Assembly: GCA_000697335.1 (NCBI GenBank)
Contig: JNEM01008766.1
Coordinates: 1-21,510, forward strand
Direction of reading: 5' to 3'
From: Conidiobolus incongruus B7586
Lineage: Eukaryota > Entomophthoromycota > Entomophthoromycetes > Entomophthorales > Conidiobolaceae
DNA: 21,510 nucleotides
Shown: piece by piece, positions 12,113 through 20,260 of the stretch
Numbering within the stretch: position 1 is the first letter of the stretch
Layout: the number at the start of each line of letters is the position of its first letter
Program-made: the position numbers and the translations under genes
Notes under the pieces: model-generated
What the model saw: only the letters and a program-made list of their open reading frames with translations
What the model was told of the DNA's origin: nothing
Database searches by the model: none

Positions 12113-13272
12113 TCATTATTTAAAACAAATATTCAAAAGCTAACACCTTTTGCTGGCCCTAAAATTAGAACATATCCAAAGCATTAAACTGACTTTAAAA
12201 TATTTAATAAATGTTAATTAATCATTCCAAATAATTAACTCTTTGACGTAGTACTATTACCACTATTCGAAAACCAGTTAGTAAATACTGGGATAAACTT
12301 GATTCCCTGCCATTTTTTCACTGGTATTTGATAACATATCAGTAACAAGAATTGTTCAAAGTAGGAATTGTAAATTCCCAAGTAATTTTGTGTATAATTG
12401 TTCAAAGTAGCTGGGCAATGAATTTTAAATAAACTAGTAATATTTCATTATTTTATATACATATAAAAATATAATATTTAATATATATTATTAATTATTA
12501 TATATATTTAAATATTGTTTTTAACAAAGAAAAAAAAATAAAATAAAATTTTAATATATTTATTATTATGAGACAATTAATTCTTTCTTAAAAATTATTA
12601 GTAAATATGTGGATTATAAAATAATATTAATCCAATAATAAACAATATACCATAAAATATCTAATTAAATAAATAAGTAATATTTAATATGAATTTCAGC
12701 CTATAATAATTGATGTCAAAATTTAGTTATAATGCCGTATTGGCAATTAATTTTCAATAAATAATTTTTATTGATTAAAATTGGGCTAAATATTTGGCAA
12801 TTTTTTAGATTTAAATAATATTTTAAAATAGTGTGAGTTACACTTAGTGATGAAATTAATAAGAATTATTCAGCTTTAATTTATTTAGAATTTTATATAC
12901 ATTGTATTACTGATTGAATATATAAATTATAAACTTCTTTTATTGGATAAATATTCTAGAACCATATTGAGTGGAAATTAAGTTTACAATATATATGATA
13001 TGTTAAATAGAAATTTTAGTAAGCGGTATTGTTGATGACTTTGATAAATTAATATAATTTTCTTAATACTTAATCCTAACCTTATTAATAAACAGAGTTA
13101 ATTAAATGCGTGGTGATTAAAAATGGATAGATTTAATACAATATACATTAACTAATATTTTTTAATAAGGAAATGATATTCAAAATAAAATAGATTAAAT
13201 TTCAATTTAAACCATATCTATATAAATTTAAATCTAATAGCATTTGAATTAATTTATTCTTACATGAAAGAA
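12113..13272. other. AT-rich convergent spacer between the OPY2-like and HUT1-like genes
   Basis: The OPY2-like gene (+) and HUT1-like gene (-) converge here, so both 3' ends lie in this spacer. It contains the 15-bp direct repeat at 12350-12410, a block of nearly pure A+T at 12440-12600, an 8-bp hairpin (TCAATAAA/TTTATTGA, 12754-12774) and, on the minus strand, an AATAAA at 13253-13258 shortly after the HUT1-like stop that could serve as its polyadenylation signal. No gene is seen. Confidence 0.5.
12350..12410. repeat. Exact 15-bp direct repeat downstream of the OPY2-like gene
   Basis: AATTGTTCAAAGTAG occurs at 12350-12364 and at 12396-12410, a 46-bp period, about 240 bp after the OPY2-like stop. 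The intervening sequence is not repeated. The repeats share ATTGTTCAA with the inverted repeat upstream of the same gene. Confidence 0.6.
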
Positions 13273-14277
13273 TTATTTAACTTTTTTTGAAGGTACTTTA
13301 GAATGGCCATTAGCTTGAGTCTCCAATTTAGCTTTTTCAGCTGGTTTGGGACCAATAAATTTCACTGCACTCTCCAAAATAATCCCACAGAAGACAATAC
13401 CTACAGATAGCCACTGGTTGAAAGTGATGGCGTGCTGGTAGATTATATTGGAAATAATGATGGAGAACATTTTTCTAGTGACTGTAACAGTAACTAAGAC
13501 CAAACTTCCATAGTGGGACAAAAGGTAGAAGATGAAGCACTGGCCGCAAGCGCCTGCCAAGCTGAAAAGTAGAATATCCTTAATGACAGCGGGATTCTCC
13601 TGGCAGAACTGGATACCTCGGATCAGTTCAGGATTCCAGGGGTTGAGAACGTAGGGCAACATGATAAAAAATCCAAAGAAATTCATATAGAACATCATCT
13701 GCTGACCGCTGAGCCTGAACTGACGGAAGGTCTGGTCTTGGGTCGAGTTGGTCACACCATCAAGTAAGAGATTGGTGAGTAAGAGTGTGAGGCCCCAGAT
13801 ACTGTTCTCGGTTTGGTGAGCTGATTTGGAGGGTTTGGCCATCATGAATAAAAATACACCAACAGTTACAAGGAACACTGTGATATACTTATGCAGGGGA
13901 AACTTTCTCTGATAAAGAACGACATTCATCAACATAACTGGAACTAATTTACAAGACTTTCCAAGGATGAGTGTAGGGTAATCAATATGCTTCAAACTCG
14001 CATAACCGAAAGGGGAAGCCAAAGCGTGAGTGATGGCAGCTTGACTGATTTTAGTAATCAATCCCCAATCATTGAACCTGATCCTCTGCTTTATAATTTT
14101 AACATAGACATAAGCAACCAAACAAGTAATTAAACTTTGGACTAAATTTAAAAATACGAAATATTGAAATTTTTTATGCTCTTTACCATATGGTGTCGTG
14201 GATACCTGTTCTTGAAAAATTCCCCAAGTTAAAAAACATCCATAGATACCCGCTACCGTTATGATTAAATCGATCAT
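13273..14277 (-). CDS. HUT1: HUT1/SLC35B1-type ER nucleotide(-sugar) transporter, 334 aa
   Basis: This is a multi-pass transporter of the SLC35B family, closest to fungal Hut1 (UDP-galactose transporter homologue) and human SLC35B1, which has also been described as an ER ATP/ADP exchanger. Seen: about ten hydrophobic segments across 334 residues, the usual length; family-typical blocks SLKHIDYPTLILGKSCKLVP (94-113), LDGVTNSTQDQ (172-182), GACGQCFIF (242-250) and TVTRKMFS (265-272). The C-terminus ends KKVK, a canonical KKxx COPI retrieval signal, which supports ER residence. The ATG at 14275-14277 gives the N-terminus expected of the family (IYGCFLTWGIFQEQ); the frame stays open 20 codons further upstream but with no ATG. 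No intron is present. Substrate (UDP-galactose, UDP-glucose or ATP) cannot be decided from sequence. The region coding for the C-terminal half is about 45% G+C, against about 25-30% near the start. Confidence 0.95.
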   Translation of the reverse strand: MIDLIITVAGIYGCFLTWGIFQEQVSTTPYGKEHKKFQYFVFLNLVQSLITCLVAYVYVKIIKQRIRFNDWGLITKISQAAITHALASPFGYASLKHIDYPTLILGKSCKLVPVMLMNVVLYQRKFPLHKYITVFLVTVGVFLFMMAKPSKSAHQTENSIWGLTLLLTNLLLDGVTNSTQDQTFRQFRLSGQQMMFYMNFFGFFIMLPYVLNPWNPELIRGIQFCQENPAVIKDILLFSLAGACGQCFIFYLLSHYGSLVLVTVTVTRKMFSIIISNIIYQHAITFNQWLSVGIVFCGIILESAVKFIGPKPAEKAKLETQANGHSKVPSKKVK

Positions 14278-15627
14278 AATTATTATTCTTATTATATTAA
14301 TAGTATGATATGATTTTTTGGTTATTTTTTGAATCAAGTGTTTTTAACTTGATAAGACTATATTATTATAAATCAATCTTTGTGACTTGAAGATTAATTA
14401 TGGGAATTTTAATTTAATTTGATCCAATCAGTTGCTAACATATGGGTCAATTGGAAGGACAGGTATTTGATTATTTCCTTGATTTAATAATAATCAGATC
14501 AATTTTCAACCCCACATTTACTTTCCAATACAAGGCCAATCACTTGAATCTATTAGATTTTCTTTACCAGCCAATCTTGTGTTGTAAATATTTCATTATT
14601 ACAAGGAATCTTTTTGAACTATAACCGAATTTAAATCATCTCAATAAATTAGATATTTAAACTTTGAAATGTATTTTACCATTTTTGGAATGAGTACTAT
14701 CATAGTTAATCATTAACCTAAAATACTTGTTCTCTCACTCGGGTTGATAATTATTTAATTTTTTATTTATTTATAATCAAATCGACACTCTTATTTTTCA
14801 ATAATATAGTTCGTTATTTAATATATATATATATATGCTTTATTTAATAACGTTAATCTTTTTTTATATTAATCTAATTTTCTGAGCAGCTGAAATAGAT
14901 CATAAATTTTATATTAACACAAAATCTAATAAACATTAATTGCGATTAATAAATGAGTACAAATCTTATCATATTTGGACATGCTACATTTTAAATCAAT
15001 TTGATAAATAAAAATAATATTTTAAATATAATGAATAAAACTGTATATTCGACACTAAAATCAATACTTAAGTCAAAATACATTAGGGTATTATCAAATA
15101 ATTTGGAGTAAATACAATTAAAATAATCAATAATGAAGGGGAAAAATAAATACAATTAATTTTAAATATAATTATTTTCATGTTTACCTTATATTATTCA
15201 ATTTTTATTAAATTTTCAATAGTACCAACTCAACCAAAATATTATTACAATTAAAATAAATCAGAAATTTGATTTTTTATCGTTTATATCAAAATATAAT
15301 ACTAATATTAAATTAAATATATTAAAATGATATTCAATATAATATTGATATTAATATCTCTTAAAACATTTAGTTTCAATATTCAATTATTTAGAATCTA
15401 CTCATGAACTTTAAATGTTTTTATTATTCCAATTTTATATTTTTATAAACACTCTATATTATTGTGATTGTAATATTATTAAAATCATTCTTTCAATTAA
15501 ACATTTAATGATTTTGTTTTATTAAGTAGATATTTAAACTTATATCAGATATATGGATTAAGTAATATTTAAACAATGAATCATAGTAAATAAAATAAAA
15601 ATTAAGTATTATCACTTTATATTATAA
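14278..15627. other. AT-rich spacer upstream of the HUT1-like gene
   Basis: The first about 160 bases should hold the HUT1-like promoter; a CCAAT box (CCAATCA, 14424-14430) and AT-rich TATA-like sequence near 14362-14375 lie at plausible distances. From about 14640 onward the sequence is very A+T rich, with a 16-nt (AT)n run at 14821-14836. Apart from the doubtful short frame at 14442-14624, nothing coding is seen. Confidence 0.5.
14442..14624 (+). other. Doubtful 60-codon ORF divergent from the HUT1-like gene
   Basis: An ATG-started frame of 60 codons begins 164 bp from the HUT1-like start, in the divergent direction. Local G+C is somewhat higher than in its surroundings. The predicted peptide begins MGQLEGQ, and the CAG|GTATTT just after it could be a splice donor, so this could be a first exon, but I see no partner exon downstream. 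It matches no family I know. A chance frame is the more likely explanation. Confidence 0.15.
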
Positions 15628-16893
15628 ATAAAGAGAATTTTTCTTAATTGAAAATAATAAATATTTTAATATATAATATATAAGAATGAATATATAATAT
15701 AAAATTATTATTCTGTTTTATTATTAATAACTTTTGTATATTTTTAATAAACTTCTAATATTAAAAAATAGTTCTTTTTTTACAAACTAAAATTTGATAT
15801 TTTTTAAACTAATTAAATTTTCCTATAAAAGTTATTTTTCTTATAAGATAGTTTTTTAAATATTTAAAATAATTAGAATTATATAAGTTATAATTTAAGA
15901 AATATATTAGATGTAATTGTTTTTTTATTTATTTTTAATTAAAAAATTTTATTAAATATTAGTTTTATATATTATATAATATATATAATAATAGGTCTTT
16001 TTAAATTATATCAAAATTTTCAATTAAAAATAGTTTTATTTAAAAAAACAATATAAAATATATTAATAATTGATTTTCTTTGAATAATCAAATAAAAATA
16101 ATATATATAATTATTATATATTATAATAATTAATATTGGTTTATAAATAAAATACTTATTTAAAGGAATTCATAAAAAAATTAATTTTACCTAATATTTT
16201 GATTTATATTTTAATAAATAATTATATAAAAGGATTTAATATTTTTTAATTATAATGATTTATTATAAAATCTTTAATTTTTAATTATACTATAATAGAT
16301 TTTTTTTAATAATAGCTATTTTAGCTTTTTTTAAATATTAATTAAGTTATTAAGTATTTATTTTGTATTTTTAATAATTAATTTAGGTTTATGCTTTAAT
16401 ATATATATATATATATAATACTTATATAACTAATATTAAAATATTTTGATAAATTATTAGTTAAAACAAAAAATATCTTTTAATATATTTTTTAACTTTA
16501 TTAGCAATTAAAAAGATGATAGTTGAAATTAGTTTGTTAAATTTTAACAGGTTTTAGAGAATTTCTCTATGTTTTAAAATAATTTACTTAATAATAAACA
16601 CTTGATTTAAATAATATTTTATTATTAAAAGTTGCTTATAAATTTTAAATAATTTAGAGGGTTTATGTTTAAGTTTTACTAATACTAAAATAAAAGAATT
16701 TTCATAATTATTATTTGGTTTAAATATAATTAAATTAATCAAATTTTCAAAAGATAATTTTTTAATTAAAAAAGCTATTATATTTATATATAATTTCAAA
16801 CTATATATTTTGGTATTTATTTTGTATATATTTTATTTTTTGAAACTAATTATATGTTTGAAAAATCGGAAATTAAAAAATTTCCCTTTTTCA
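15628..16893 (-). mobile_element. Decayed mariner-like (DD34D) DNA transposon, copy 1
   Basis: This 1.27-kb segment aligns along its whole length, in reverse complement, with copy 2 at 20261-21493 (by eye roughly 70-80% identical, with small indels). Read on the minus strand it keeps transposase-like pieces: HKPSKL followed by KQLLIIKYYLNQ (about 16610-16665), like the GRPSKL linker of the helix-turn-helix region, and FLNYNLYNSNYFKYLKN (about 15840-15900), aligned with the SPDLAPSDYHLF block of mariners. The third catalytic acid is replaced by Asn, and stops and indels interrupt the frame, so it is inactive. The ends are approximate (within about 30 bp). Imperfect inverted ends are visible near 15630-15655 and 16870-16893. 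I found no certain TA target duplication. A 19-nt (AT)n expansion sits inside at 16399-16417. Confidence 0.75.
16399..16417. repeat. (AT)n microsatellite
   Basis: Nineteen bases of pure alternating AT lie inside the copy 1 transposon. The matching position in copy 2 (near 20735) carries only a short TATATATA, so the run expanded after the copies separated. Confidence 0.7.
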
Positions 16894-17094
16894 AATCCAA
16901 GGTAATATAGAATGATTTTGTAATTCTATTTTTAATAGATTCAAAAATATAATTTTATTGATAATATTATTGGAATCAAGGTGTAACTTGTAATTATTAT
17001 TTGAATTATTGATTTAAATAACTAATAACAATAGCTTTAATTAATAATTTTTAAGAATTTTATACATTTTTCTAGCATATGAATTCAGTTTTAT

Positions 17095-17440
17095 TCATTA
17101 TTCTTTGGTTACCTAGATAGTAACTTACAAAACCAACTTTACTTCGCAATCTATTACCTTTGGGGATTTAACCCTGGAATACCTGTTTCACCACTTCATC
17201 TCATTTTTTTGAAAAATTAGTACACTTCTTTATACTACCTACGGTCGACGAATGTTCTGCAAATGAACCATGACAGGATACATTTTTATCATCACCTCTG
17301 ACATCCTGTGAAGCCATTAAACTGTTAATAGCTCTTAATATTACACTTTAACCCATACTACCAAACAGACCACGAGTAAGCCAATTCCTTTTCGATTGTC
17401 AATATTCTGCTAGCAATCCTTAGAACCACGATGTATCTTA
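17095..17440. other. G+C-enriched island without an intact gene (possible gene relic or non-coding RNA)
   Basis: Over 17101-17430 the G+C content is about 28-40% per 60 bases (about 35% overall), like the exons here and well above the flanks. No frame on either strand exceeds about 50 codons. The longest open stretches are on the minus strand around 17215-17350, including the piece SLMASQDVRGDDKNVSC, and on the plus strand around 17105-17220. Several frames hold non-AT-biased peptides for 20-45 codons, as in a broken gene, but I recognise no family. A stem ACAGGAT/ATCCTGT with a 24-nt loop lies at about 17273-17311, so a structured RNA is the alternative. Confidence 0.35.
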
Positions 17441-18151
17441 ACAAAAATTCAATTCAATATAAAATTAAGACTGTTTTAAATAATTTATATTAATCCCAAT
17501 CAAGGTTAATTCTGAGAAAATCAATCCTAATTTAACCAATAGGGATACAATTTAAATTTCATAATTTGTGAGGTAAAGTAAAAGGAGTAATTCATATTAG
17601 TTCAAATTTTTTAACATTAATTTGAATTAATGATAGGTTATTAAATAATGATTTAGTAATCAAATCTTAGATAATATTGTTTTATATATTTTTATTAAAT
17701 CTAACAGTGAATATATTCAAATATATATTTTATTAATCTAATCTGTGCAAAATTTTTCAAATTATTGGAATATAGAAATTTTATATGATTTCATCAAAAT
17801 TTACCTGAAAAAAATTGGTGTTGAACATTAATAGGGATCAATTTGATTAATATAAATAAGCATTTCATTTTTAATAATCGTTTCATGAAACATCGATTAA
17901 AAATGACTTGATGAAAGTTTATTTGACAGAATATTTAATTTGAAACCGATGATAATTAAGTTAAAAGTGTGGAATGAACGAATTGGTAGCTAATTGCTTG
18001 GTAATTGTCAATATTGTAAGTAACCAGTATCAAACTTAATTGTAGAAAATGCGAACTAATAGCTTAATTTGAAACACTGATTCATTGGTGCAATTGTTAG
18101 TGTTAAGATTGATTGGAGAGATCTGATTTATCTAAATAAAAATAAATGTAA

Positions 18152-18194
18152 CAGGATTTTAAATAGACACCAATGTAATTTAGTTGAAATCCTG
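18152..18194. promoter_or_regulatory. Inverted repeat enclosing a CCAAT box
   Basis: CAGGATTT (18152-18159) and AAATCCTG (18187-18194) are perfect inverted repeats. A CCAAT pentamer (18170-18174) lies between them, 52 bp upstream of the TATA box of the Cys-rich protein gene. Three further CCAAT boxes in reverse orientation lie at 17982, 18084 and 18112. CCAAT boxes bind the Hap/NF-Y complex; use here is inferred. Confidence 0.35.
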
Positions 18195-18225
18195 CAACAG
18201 ATATAGGTTTCAGGTTTGACACTGA

Positions 18226-18234
18226 CTATATATA
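18226..18234 (+). promoter_or_regulatory. TATA box and pyrimidine-rich leader of the Cys-rich protein gene
   Basis: CTATATATA lies about 80 nt before the ATG at 18314. It is followed by a pyrimidine-rich stretch (about 18235-18300) of the kind often found at transcript starts of strongly expressed fungal genes. The G+C-rich codon choice of the gene supports high expression. Confidence 0.5.
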
Positions 18235-18313
18235 CTTCTTTCTATCAGTTACATTACCACATCTTCCATCAGTTCTTTTCATTTTACTCATTTTTCATTA
18301 TCTAATAATCATT

Positions 18314-19201
18314 ATGAAGTTATTCGTATCCTATCTCTTACTATTGCAGCTTATTGCTGCTATTCAAAATGCCCAAAACGCTCAAAATCAGCACATTGCT
18401 CCAAATCCTGAAAATGCTCAAAGTGTTCCAACCACACCACGTGCTCCTCAAATTCAACATGCTCAACATGCAAAACATCCCAAAGCTAAAGCTGTAGCTT
18501 TGAGATCAGCCGGTGATTCATTTCAAGCAGGAGGCCAAAATATGAATGCTGTTTCGGCGCCTGTATCCGCAGAAAATTCAAGTAATGATCAATCTCAGCA
18601 AATAGACGATACTACTACTAGGAGTGAATCTGCAGCAAAGCAAGATCCAGCTCCACCCGCTCCGCAGAATTCATCTCCACCACCAGCACCTGCAGCTTCA
18701 CCAGCACCTGCTCCAGCACCAGCACCTACTCCAGCCCCAGCACCTACTCCAGCCCCAGCACCTACTCCAGCCCCAGCACCACCAGCCCCAGCACCATTAT
18801 CACCCACTGACCAATGTCTTGCAACATGCGCACATGAAGACACTGGTTGTAAGTCAAAATGCGTACGCGTACCAAATCCCACACAAGATGAAGTGAAACA
18901 AAACATCCAGTGTGTTGGTGACTGTTTCAAGGTAAACAACGCATCCAGCAATGCGGTCAACCTCATTAGCTGCCTTCAACAATGCACTCTTCAATATACT
19001 TCAACATTTGATTCTTCAGTCAGTCCAGTTAATAATACTTCTTCATCATCCAATTCTACATCGGATTCCAATTCTACCTCCAAGACAGGTTCCAACAAGA
19101 CTTCATCATCTTCAGGATCAAGTTCCGATGCCATGGCTAACTTTGTACATATGTCACCCTATTTAATGGGTTCATTGATGACTTTAATAGCTATCATGTA
19201 A
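18314..19201 (+). CDS. Secreted Pro/Ala-rich protein with an eight-cysteine CxxxC domain, probably GPI-anchored, 295 aa
   Basis: I do not recognise a named gene. Seen: an N-terminal signal peptide (MKLFVSYLLLLQLIAA, 1-16); a Gln/Asn/Ala-rich stretch (17-60); a low-complexity region (61-110); a Pro/Ala repeat (111-165) built on PTPAPA; a compact domain (166-230) with four CxxxC pairs at C168/C172, C179/C183, C200/C204 and C220/C224; a Ser/Thr/Asn-rich stalk (231-275) with several N-glycosylation sequons; and a short hydrophobic end (about 282-295). This architecture is typical of fungal wall or plasma-membrane surface proteins, and similar four-CxxxC domains occur in secreted fungal proteins of unknown function. 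The GPI call is moderate: the tail is hydrophobic but only about 14 residues, and its Ser-rich upstream context supplies possible omega sites. It is a single exon, with a good ATG 80 nt from a TATA box. The gene sits alone between two inverted mariner relics. Confidence 0.88.
   Translation: MKLFVSYLLLLQLIAAIQNAQNAQNQHIAPNPENAQSVPTTPRAPQIQHAQHAKHPKAKAVALRSAGDSFQAGGQNMNAVSAPVSAENSSNDQSQQIDDTTTRSESAAKQDPAPPAPQNSSPPPAPAASPAPAPAPAPTPAPAPTPAPAPTPAPAPPAPAPLSPTDQCLATCAHEDTGCKSKCVRVPNPTQDEVKQNIQCVGDCFKVNNASSNAVNLISCLQQCTLQYTSTFDSSVSPVNNTSSSSNSTSDSNSTSKTGSNKTSSSSGSSSDAMANFVHMSPYLMGSLMTLIAIM
18707..18778 (+). repeat. 18-bp minisatellite coding for PTPAPA
   Basis: Three exact copies of CCTACTCCAGCCCCAGCA (18725-18742, 18743-18760, 18761-18778) follow one variant copy at 18707-18724. 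The unit is a whole number of codons, so copy-number change would lengthen or shorten the Pro/Ala stalk without changing frame. The three identical copies point to recent expansion or ongoing homogenisation. Confidence 0.85.
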
Positions 19202-20260
19202 ATTTTATCAACTCATAACACACTGTTAGATTATAGATATTCAATCCTATACATAATATTTTAGTCTCCATTATAGTTTTTTATTATTTGAATTGATCTA
19301 TTTTTTGTATAACACTTAATTTGAATGGAATAAATAATTAAAATAGGTTTAGGAAATTTCTCTTAATTTTTTTATTTTATAATATTTATTATTAATTATT
19401 TTAACAAATATAATTTGGAATATTAGTTAATTAATTAAATTTTCAATTTTCTCAATTTATGAATTATTTTTATTTAAAATCATATTTTAATATTTTAATA
19501 TTTGAATTTAGTTAAATTATAAAAGGAAATAATTTATATTCAATTATGAACTAGAATTATTTAATTTAAATATTTAATATTTATTTCAAATATTAATAAA
19601 ATATTTTTTGTCAATTATTCATAAAATCAGATTAATATCATTAAAAGGATATATTAAGAAAAATGATTAATATTTCTTTTTATTATATAAATAAAATTTG
19701 ATTTAAATAAATATTATATTTTACTTATATATTATTTATCAAATTATTAATTTGAATAATTATATATTATCAATTTTTTCAGCTATATATATTAACTATT
19801 TTTAATATATTGATATTATGAACTAAATAATTTTATATAGGAAAGATAAATATAATATGAAAATTAACAAGGGAGTAAACTCACCAATTGGAAGGAACCC
19901 TTTAAAAAAATAAAGAATATAATATAAATAACCAAAATGGTTAATAAAATATAAATGAAAATAAAATTATAAATAATAAAGTATATTTATTAATAAAATT
20001 TAAACGGTTTATTTTTTTATATCAATAAAAATTGGTTTATATTATGGAATTTATAGAAAATCATAAGTTTTCATAGCTAAAGGTTAATATATCAATATTA
20101 ATATTAATATAAATATTTTAAATAAATATCCAATTGATAAAGTTTTGTTATTTTATTTGTGAATGAAAATATTTATTAATTTGATATATTAAGTTATTTA
20201 TAAAATCTGGATTAAATTATTTATTAGTGTAGAAATTAAATAATATTACCTTGAATTTGA
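19202..20260. other. Very AT-rich spacer between the Cys-rich gene and mariner copy 2
   Basis: No gene is seen. From about 19350 the sequence is nearly as A+T rich as the mariner relics; AGGAAATTTCTCTTAATT near 19351-19368 resembles the transposon ends, so an older fragment may be buried here. A short G+C-richer spot at 19870-19902 (GGGAGT...GGAACCC) stands out in otherwise plain sequence. Confidence 0.45.

Larger units (their letters stand above)
16894..18313. other. Spacer between mariner copy 1 and the Cys-rich protein gene
   Basis: Just inside copy 1 the sequence still resembles the outer flank of copy 2 for a short distance (to about 16910), so the true transposon end may lie slightly further right than drawn. 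A G+C-enriched island at 17095-17440 is listed separately. The last about 350 bases form the promoter of the gene at 18314, with several CCAAT boxes, an inverted repeat and a TATA box. Confidence 0.5.

Noticed and set aside
16584-16799. 71-codon minus-strand open stretch inside mariner copy 1
   Set aside because: It has no ATG start and is repeated in decayed form in copy 2, so it is a leftover of the transposase N-terminal region and not a host gene.
18595-18966. Minus-strand Gly/Ala-rich frame opposite the Cys-rich gene
   Set aside because: It is the mirror of the Pro/Ala minisatellite. The plus frame has a signal peptide, ordered cysteines and a TATA box; the minus frame has none of these.
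16894-20260. The whole 5.9-kb inverted-repeat segment as one large composite transposon
   Set aside because: Each arm is itself a full-length mariner-size element with its own inverted ends, and the interior carries an ordinary gene with its own promoter; two independent insertions are simpler.
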